From contig JBPCNH010000039.1 in the NCBI GenBank assembly GCA_051001455.1, positions 44,117 to 108,116 of the forward strand: a DNA stretch of 64,000 bases. Direction: 5' to 3'. Positions within the stretch are counted from its first letter, which is position 1. Each line of letters begins with the position of its first letter. Both the position numbers and the translations under genes were made by a program. The DNA is from JBPCNH01 sp051001455. Lineage in GTDB: Bacteria > Actinomycetota > CADDZG01 > WHSQ01. Under the pieces are notes generated by a model that saw only the letters and a list, made by a program, of their open reading frames with translations, searched no databases and was not told the DNA's origin. This document shows, piece after piece, positions 58,636 through 64,000 of the stretch.

Positions 58636-59856
58636 CTAGAAGCGGCGTTTGGGTCGCGGGCGAAGGCTCGATCGGTTCCCTCGGTGTGAGGTGTAGACCA
58701 TCCTCGGAGGAGCGATCTTCATGCCACCCGCCTCGAAATCTTGCTCGAGAGAGAGCCGTGCAGCCATCCTGCTGACGTCGTGTTCCTGGTCGGGCATCAC
58801 CAGAGTGATGCCGGTTCCGCTCCGTCCGGCTCGAGCGGTGCGTCCGACGCGGTGCACGTAGCCCTTGTCGTCCTCGGGCGGGTCGTAATTTACGACCACG
58901 GTGATGCCGTCGAGGTCGAGTCCGCGTGCCGCCACGTCGGTGGCGATGAGCACGCGGGCCTTGCCCGATTCGAACTTCGCCAGAGCGCGCTCACGCTGGA
59001 CCTGGGTCAGGTCTCCATGCATCGCAACGGCTTTGATCTCTCGATTCTTTAACCGGTACGCCAGTCGGTCTGCCCCGCGCTTCGTCCGGACGAAAACGAG
59101 GGTCAGACCGTCGGCGTTCTTGTTGGCGATCTCGATGAGCTTGTCGACCTTCTGCCGTTGCTCGGTGCTGATGAATACGTGATCTGCGTCCTCGACGGTC
59201 TCTCTTATGGCTTTCACCGAATGTGTCGCGGGGTCGTGCGTGTAGCGCTGTGCGAGGAAGCCGACCTGACCGTCGAGCGTCGCCGAGAAGAACATCGTCT
59301 GGCGTTCGCCCTTGAGCGAGCGCACGATGCTGTCGACCTGTGGCTGGAAACCCATGTCGAGCATGCGATCGGCTTCGTCGAGGACGAAGATGCTCACCTC
59401 TTTCAACGAGATGAGTCTCCGATCGATCAGGTCCTGGAGACGTCCCGGCGTCGCCACGAGGATGTTGGCCTTAGATACCCGCTGTGCCTGGTCCCTGACG
59501 CTGACTCCGCCGTAAGCTGCGGCGACCCGAAGGCCCTTGCAGCGCGCGACGTCGTCGATCTCCTCGACGACCTGGGATGCGAGCTCCCTCGTAGGAACGA
59601 GGATCAAGGCCCCCGGCTTTCCACCCTGGGGATCCAGACGCTCCACGATCGGGACCGCGAAGCCGAGCGTCTTGCCGGAGCCCGTCTGCGACTTAGCGAG
59701 CACGTCGCGCCCCGCGAGCGCGTCCTTCATGACCAGCGCCTGGATCTCGAACGGTTCGACGACATCCCGTCTAGCGAGGGTGTCTTCGACTTCCTTGGAT
59801 GCGCCGAGGGCCGTGAACGACCCGCGCGCGTCTTCTGTCTCTTCCATGAGCGACAT
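58636..59856 (-). CDS. DEAD-box RNA helicase
   Basis: 406 residues. All motifs are present: Q motif (EPFEIQALVM), AKSQTGSGKT, PTRELASQ, TPGRLQDL, DEAD (FVLDEADRMLDMGFQPQ), SAT, and HRVGRTARAGRSG in the second RecA domain. The C-terminus is short and basic (RSSLRPRPKRRF). RhlE/CshA type; probably ribosome assembly or mRNA turnover. Divergent from the glucanotransferase gene. Confidence 0.93.
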   Translation of the reverse strand: MSLMEETEDARGSFTALGASKEVEDTLARRDVVEPFEIQALVMKDALAGRDVLAKSQTGSGKTLGFAVPIVERLDPQGGKPGALILVPTRELASQVVEEIDDVARCKGLRVAAAYGGVSVRDQAQRVSKANILVATPGRLQDLIDRRLISLKEVSIFVLDEADRMLDMGFQPQVDSIVRSLKGERQTMFFSATLDGQVGFLAQRYTHDPATHSVKAIRETVEDADHVFISTEQRQKVDKLIEIANKNADGLTLVFVRTKRGADRLAYRLKNREIKAVAMHGDLTQVQRERALAKFESGKARVLIATDVAARGLDLDGITVVVNYDPPEDDKGYVHRVGRTARAGRSGTGITLVMPDQEHDVSRMAARLSLEQDFEAGGMKIAPPRMVYTSHRGNRSSLRPRPKRRF

Positions 59857-59995
59857 AGCTCAACTCCTTCTGCACGACTGGTGTCGTGGTGTCTTCGGGA
59901 GATCCGACTACCCGATGCCACCTTGCGAGGAGGAACTGGGACCAGATCTCACGGACGGCGTCGTGCCGTCCTCATCATCGAGCATAACAGTACAG

Positions 59996-61990
59996 GTGTT
60001 CGGCCTATTCCGAACGGATCGTGTTCCTGAGTCGGAAGACCTGCACACGGAGAGAAGTCGTCACGTCCGGCGTCGGGTACGGCCAAGCGGGTATAGAACG
60101 GCCTTTAAGTTTCAGCCGAAGGCTCGCGGAGGATGGGAGAAGACGCTGTCGCTCGACGAGAGGTGTGACCGGTGGGGCGTTGCCTCCGGGTTCGAAGACG
60201 ACCGAGGAGACTGGCACACCACACCGGACGGATCCCGCGCCCTCGTGCTGGCCGAGGTCAGCCGGGGCGACGAGTTCCCTCCGGAGCCCTCGGTCAAAGT
60301 GATCGTGCAAGGCGAGGAGCCGGCTCTCCCTGAAGGGGCAGCGCTGATCCTGGAGGACGGGGGCGAGGCGGAGCCGGGGGAGCGGTTGCCCCTTGGTTAT
60401 CACCGGCTTGTGGCGGAGGACCGTGCCACCACCTGGATCGTTACGCCGGGTTCTTGTTACCTGCCCCAGGGTTTCCGCGAGTGGGGATGGGCCGTGCAGT
60501 TATATGCAGCGCGCTCGAGGCGCAGCTGGGGGATAGGGGATCTCGGGGATCTCCACTCCATAACCGGCTGGACGAAAGAGCACGGCGGCGGCGTGGTCAT
60601 GGTCAATCCGCTGCACGCGGTCGCTCCTTCGAAACCGCAGGAGTCGAGCCCCTACTCACCCGGTAGCAGGTGCTATCGCAATCCCTTGTACCTCAGGATC
60701 GAGGACATCCCCGGCGCGAGTGACTTGCCCGGCCTGCCACAGCTCGCGGCCGCGGCGACGTCGCTGAACGAGGCCCGGCGTATCGATAGGGACGCCGTTC
60801 GCGACCTGAAGCTCCGTGCGCTGGAGGATCTGTGGCGGGTCTTCCCCGGCGACCCCGGTCTCGATCGCTACGTGTCGGAGCGAGGCGAGCCTCTATCGCG
60901 CTTCGCTACCTACATGGTGCTGGCCGAGACGCATGGGCCGTCGTGGCGCGAGTGGCCGACGGATCTTCGTACTCCCGATAGTCCCGGCGTCGCGTGTTAC
61001 CGCGCCGAGCAACAGGACCGTATCCGTTTCCACATGTGGCTGCAGTGGCTGATCGAAGAGCAACTGAAGCGTGCCGGCGCGGATGTGGATCTGATCCACG
61101 ACCTCGCCATCGGTGTATCTCCCGGCGGAGCCGACGCGTGGATGTGGCAGGAGGAGTTCGCGACCGGCGTAACCGTCGGAGCGCCGCCCGATGCCTACAA
61201 CCGCGCCGGGCAGGATTGGGGCGCGCTCGCCTTCGACCCGTGGAGGCTGCGCGCTAGGGGTTACGAGCCGTTCATCGAGACGCTCCGCTCGAGCATGCGT
61301 TCGGGAGGGGGCATGCGCTTCGATCACGTCATGGGCCTGTTCCGCCTCTACTGGATACCCGAGGGAGCGGATCCGTTGAGCGGCGCGTACGTGACCTATC
61401 CGCACGAAGAGCTGCTCGGCATCCTCGCGCTCGAGAGCCATCGACATAGCTCTTTCGTCGTCGGTGAGGACCTCGGGACGGTAGAACCGGTCGTGCGCGA
61501 GGAGATGGCGCGCCGCCGGATGCTCTCTTACAAGCTCCTGTGGTTCGAGGACGATCATCCGCCCTCCTACCCTGCGCTGTCACTGGCGGCTCCGGGCAGT
61601 CATGACCTTCCCACCGCCGCAGGATTGTGGACGGGCGAAGATATGAAAGCGCAGGCTGCTAGGGGAATGGATCCGGCCGCGGACTTCGTCGCCGAGATGA
61701 TCGCCCGCTTGCAGCGCTTGACCGGGGTGGAGCGCGACGCCCCGGTCGCCGAGATGGTCGAGAAGAGCTATGCCGCGCTGGCCGAGGCCGGCAGCGCGTT
61801 GGTCCTGGGTTCTTTCGAAGACATCACCGAGGTGACCGAGCGATACAACTCGCCGGGGACGACGGGTGGATGGAACTGGTCCACCGCACTTCCGCAACCG
61901 CTCGAGGAGATCCTTGCCAAACCCCAGGCGGCTCGTCTCGCCGAGCGTTTGCGACGACCACCGCCGGCCGAAGAGGGCGACGGCGCTTAG
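59996..61990 (+). CDS. malQ: 4-alpha-glucanotransferase (amylomaltase)
   Basis: About 664 residues from a GTG at 59996; the frame is open further upstream into the divergent helicase gene, and the first 50 residues from this GTG look atypical, so the start is uncertain. The core is a GH77 enzyme: WAVQLYAARSRRSWGIGDLG, NPLHAVAP, SSPYSPGSRCYRNPLYL, GMRFDHVMGLFRLYWIPEGA (catalytic Asp), SSFVVGEDLGTVEP (acid/base Glu) and GSHDLPTAAGLWTG. It transfers glucan segments in glycogen or maltodextrin metabolism. Confidence 0.93.
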   Translation: MFGLFRTDRVPESEDLHTERSRHVRRRVRPSGYRTAFKFQPKARGGWEKTLSLDERCDRWGVASGFEDDRGDWHTTPDGSRALVLAEVSRGDEFPPEPSVKVIVQGEEPALPEGAALILEDGGEAEPGERLPLGYHRLVAEDRATTWIVTPGSCYLPQGFREWGWAVQLYAARSRRSWGIGDLGDLHSITGWTKEHGGGVVMVNPLHAVAPSKPQESSPYSPGSRCYRNPLYLRIEDIPGASDLPGLPQLAAAATSLNEARRIDRDAVRDLKLRALEDLWRVFPGDPGLDRYVSERGEPLSRFATYMVLAETHGPSWREWPTDLRTPDSPGVACYRAEQQDRIRFHMWLQWLIEEQLKRAGADVDLIHDLAIGVSPGGADAWMWQEEFATGVTVGAPPDAYNRAGQDWGALAFDPWRLRARGYEPFIETLRSSMRSGGGMRFDHVMGLFRLYWIPEGADPLSGAYVTYPHEELLGILALESHRHSSFVVGEDLGTVEPVVREEMARRRMLSYKLLWFEDDHPPSYPALSLAAPGSHDLPTAAGLWTGEDMKAQAARGMDPAADFVAEMIARLQRLTGVERDAPVAEMVEKSYAALAEAGSALVLGSFEDITEVTERYNSPGTTGGWNWSTALPQPLEEILAKPQAARLAERLRRPPPAEEGDGA

Positions 61991-62000
61991 GCTTGGTCCC

Positions 62001-63011
62001 GTGCCTACTCCCGCGACGATCCTCGACATCCAGGGACGAGATGTAAGGGTCAGCAACCCCGCCAAGATCTATTTCCCTGCACTCGGCAAGTCGAAGATGG
62101 ATCTCGTCCAGTACTACCTGTCGGTCATGGAAGGCGTGGTGCGCGGTGGCTTCGAACGCCCGACCTCGATGTACCGCTGGCCGAACGGGGTAGATGCGCC
62201 GGACGACGCTTTCTTCCAGAAGCGGATCCCGGCCAAGGGAACGCCAGAGTGGATCGAATCCGCCACGATCACGTTCCCCAGCGGTCGTACCGCAGATATG
62301 CCTCTGATCGCCGATGCGGCTCATGTGGTGTGGCTCGTGAATCTCGGCTGTATCGACCTGAACCCATGGCCGGTGCGGAGCGGCGACCTCGATCACCCCG
62401 ATGAGTTGCGCGTCGACCTCGATCCGACACCTGGGATCCCGTTCGAGCATGTCCGTCGCACCGCGCTGATCGTCAATGACGTTCTGAAGGAACACGGACT
62501 GACGGGTTGGCCGAAGACGTCTGGCAAGCGCGGCATCCACATCTACGTCCGCGTCCTGCCGGAGTACGACTTCACCGAGGTGCGGCGCGCCGCCCTCGCC
62601 CTTGCGCGCGAGGTCGAGCGCCGGAGCGAAGGGATCGCCACCACCGCGTGGTGGAAGGAAGAACGCACCGGCGTGTTCGTCGACTACAACCAGAACGCGC
62701 GCGACCGCACGATCGCGTCTGCTCATTCGGTGCGGCCCACCCCGGCCGGGCAGGTATCGGCACCGCTCGGGTGGGATGAGGTAGCGGACGTTGAGATAGA
62801 AGCCTTCACGATGGACACGGTCCCGGATCGCGTCGCGGAGCGAGGGGATCCGTGGGCCGGCATCGACGACTCACCGGTCTCGCTCGACCCGTTGCTGGAG
62901 TTGGCGCGCCGGGACGAAGAGGGCGGTCTCGGCGACGCGCCGTGGCCGCCTCATTTCCCGAAGCAGAAGGGCGAGCCCAAGAGGGTGCAACCTTCTAAGT
63001 CCCGCGGCTAA
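62001..63011 (+). CDS. LigD-type DNA polymerase/primase domain protein
   Basis: 336 residues from a GTG at 62001. Archaeo-eukaryotic primase fold: NPAKIYFP, SMYRWPNGVDAPDDAFFQKR, DELRVDLDPTPG (metal aspartates), TSGKRGIHIYVRV, and VFVDYNQNARDRTIASAHSV. In NHEJ, such domains fill gaps with ribonucleotides before ligation. Here it is a stand-alone gene, convergent with a separate ligase gene, rather than part of one LigD polypeptide. No Ku gene is in the window. Confidence 0.92.
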   Translation: MPTPATILDIQGRDVRVSNPAKIYFPALGKSKMDLVQYYLSVMEGVVRGGFERPTSMYRWPNGVDAPDDAFFQKRIPAKGTPEWIESATITFPSGRTADMPLIADAAHVVWLVNLGCIDLNPWPVRSGDLDHPDELRVDLDPTPGIPFEHVRRTALIVNDVLKEHGLTGWPKTSGKRGIHIYVRVLPEYDFTEVRRAALALAREVERRSEGIATTAWWKEERTGVFVDYNQNARDRTIASAHSVRPTPAGQVSAPLGWDEVADVEIEAFTMDTVPDRVAERGDPWAGIDDSPVSLDPLLELARRDEEGGLGDAPWPPHFPKQKGEPKRVQPSKSRG

Positions 63012-63073
63012 CCGTTTCGTGCCGGGAGTACGGTTTCGACTTCTGACGTGGAGCTCGTTCCCCGATCCGCCGG

Positions 63074-64000
63074 CTAGAGCTGGCTGAAGTCACACTCCGA
63101 CGGCTTCTTATCGTCGCGCCACCGCACGAAGCCGGCCGCGTGTCGGAAACGATCGCCTTGGAGGAAGTCGTAGGTCACCTCGCACACCAGCACCGGCTTC
63201 ACGGGGAACCACTCGTTGCCTTGCGCGCCGGTCCATCTGCTGGGCCCGCCCGGTGTGCGCCCCTCGCCGAACCCACCGGGACCTTCGATCTGCTTCAGTT
63301 GGGCGAGGACCTCCCGTCGCTCCTTTGCCTTGAAGGAAGACGTATGACCGATGTAATGAAGCGTGCCCTTGTCGTCGTAGAGACCGAGCAGCAGAGAGCC
63401 GATCCCGTCCTTGGATTTGTTGAGCCGGTATCCACCGACGACACAATCTGCGGTACGCAGATGCTTCACCTTTACCATCGTTCGCTTGCCGGGTGAGTAG
63501 GTGGTGCCTTCACGTTTGGCGATGATCCCGTCGAGGCCGAGAGACTCCATCCCGTTGAACCAGCGTTCGCCCTCTGTGGGTGAGTCGGTGTGCGGAGTCA
63601 GCACCACACTCAGCGACGGAGGGACCTGGTCGATCGTGACGGGCGGGAAGATGCTCTCGAGCGAAGCTCGACGTTCTTCCACCGGCGCGCCGCACAGATC
63701 AGCCTCATTCAGTGCGAGCAGGTCAAAGGCGACGAAGCTCGCCGGATGCTCTTTGGCCAGCATGTCCACCCGCGACTTCGCCGGATGGATCCGCAGCAGC
63801 ATCGCGTCGAAGTCCAGTCCGTCCTCATGGGTGATCACGATCTCTCCGTCCACCACACAGCGGTCCGGTAAGGCTTTCTTGAGAGGCTCGACCATCTCGG
63901 GGAAGTAGCGCTCGAGAGGTTTCTGATCACGGCTGGCGATATAGATCTCGTCGCCGTCACGGAAGACGATCGCACGGAAGCCGTCCCATTTGGGCTCGTA
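63074..64000 (-). CDS. ATP-dependent DNA ligase (LigC/LigD type), 5' end outside window
   Basis: The frame is open to the window edge. Reading inward, YEPKWDGFRAIVF contains the AMP-binding lysine (motif I). ASRDQ, DGEIVI, ASFVAFDLLALN, GIIAKREGTTYSPGKRTMVK and VKVKHLRTADCVVGGY complete the nucleotidyltransferase motifs, followed by the OB domain (IGSLLLGLYDDKGTLHYIGH). It pairs functionally with the polymerase gene at 62001 in end joining. Confidence 0.93.
   Translation of the reverse strand, partial: YEPKWDGFRAIVFRDGDEIYIASRDQKPLERYFPEMVEPLKKALPDRCVVDGEIVITHEDGLDFDAMLLRIHPAKSRVDMLAKEHPASFVAFDLLALNEADLCGAPVEERRASLESIFPPVTIDQVPPSLSVVLTPHTDSPTEGERWFNGMESLGLDGIIAKREGTTYSPGKRTMVKVKHLRTADCVVGGYRLNKSKDGIGSLLLGLYDDKGTLHYIGHTSSFKAKERREVLAQLKQIEGPGGFGEGRTPGGPSRWTGAQGNEWFPVKPVLVCEVTYDFLQGDRFRHAAGFVRWRDDKKPSECDFSQL

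Noticed and set aside
1..64000. CRISPR array
   Set aside because: No set of regularly spaced identical short repeats was found; the repeats seen are att copies, hairpins and protein low-complexity regions.

Overview
This is high-GC chromosomal DNA of a bacterium, very probably an actinobacterium outside the well-studied genera. The left part has the actinobacterial housekeeping order recA-recX-(rny)-miaB-miaA-dapF-dapL-hflX-lexA-nrdJ-nrdR-dut. Use of an LL-diaminopimelate aminotransferase next to dapF, of RNase Y and of a B12-dependent ribonucleotide reductase points to a deep-branching or uncultured lineage, but the sequence alone does not fix the class.

Layout. 1-6084: DNA repair and tRNA-modification genes (recA 3' end, recX, rny, miaB, an extradiol-dioxygenase-like gene, miaA). 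6085-10931: a small accessory patch with a degraded IS110-type transposase, hairpin repeats, and secreted or membrane proteins of unknown role. 10932-21286: dapF, dapL, hflX, lexA facing a LysM gene across four SOS boxes, nrdJ, a zinc-ribbon protein, a secreted BsuPI-like/BP74-like protein, nrdR, dut, and a DUF5648 surface protein.

21383-34703 is an integrated genomic island. It sits in an intact tRNA-Gly(GCC) gene and is bounded by a perfect 45-bp direct repeat of the tRNA 3' end. It carries excisionase, a small ribbon-helix-helix-like protein, tyrosine integrase, a HigBA-type toxin-antitoxin pair, a putative graspetide (omega-ester RiPP) cassette, a DUF4238 protein, a complete type I restriction-modification operon in the order R-S-M with an extra coupled zinc-ribbon gene, and a PIN-like protein. 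Two more decayed copies of the tRNA 3' end plus terminator, near 41.26 and 43.53 kb, suggest that older elements entered the same site. The 34.7-43.5 kb stretch holds a cyclase-STAND-WD40 signalling protein, a broken BrnT toxin locus, an RsbU-like phosphatase and a large LVIVD-repeat surface protein.

44-56 kb is rich in secreted proteins and lipoproteins (kelch repeats, trypsin-like protease, two LVIVD paralogues in the wider window, and three small proteins with poly-lysine tracts), with a degraded IS3 element. 56-64 kb returns to core metabolism: M29 aminopeptidase, glutamate dehydrogenase, DEAD-box helicase, 4-alpha-glucanotransferase, and separate LigD-type polymerase and ATP-dependent ligase genes.

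The most interesting candidate system is the graspetide cassette (22578-24560). A 122-residue precursor contains three tandem leader-plus-core modules, each ending in ETTDDE. It is followed by an MvdD/TgsB-like ATP-grasp ligase whose N-terminal third has no ATG, GTG or TTG start, and then by a membrane protein.
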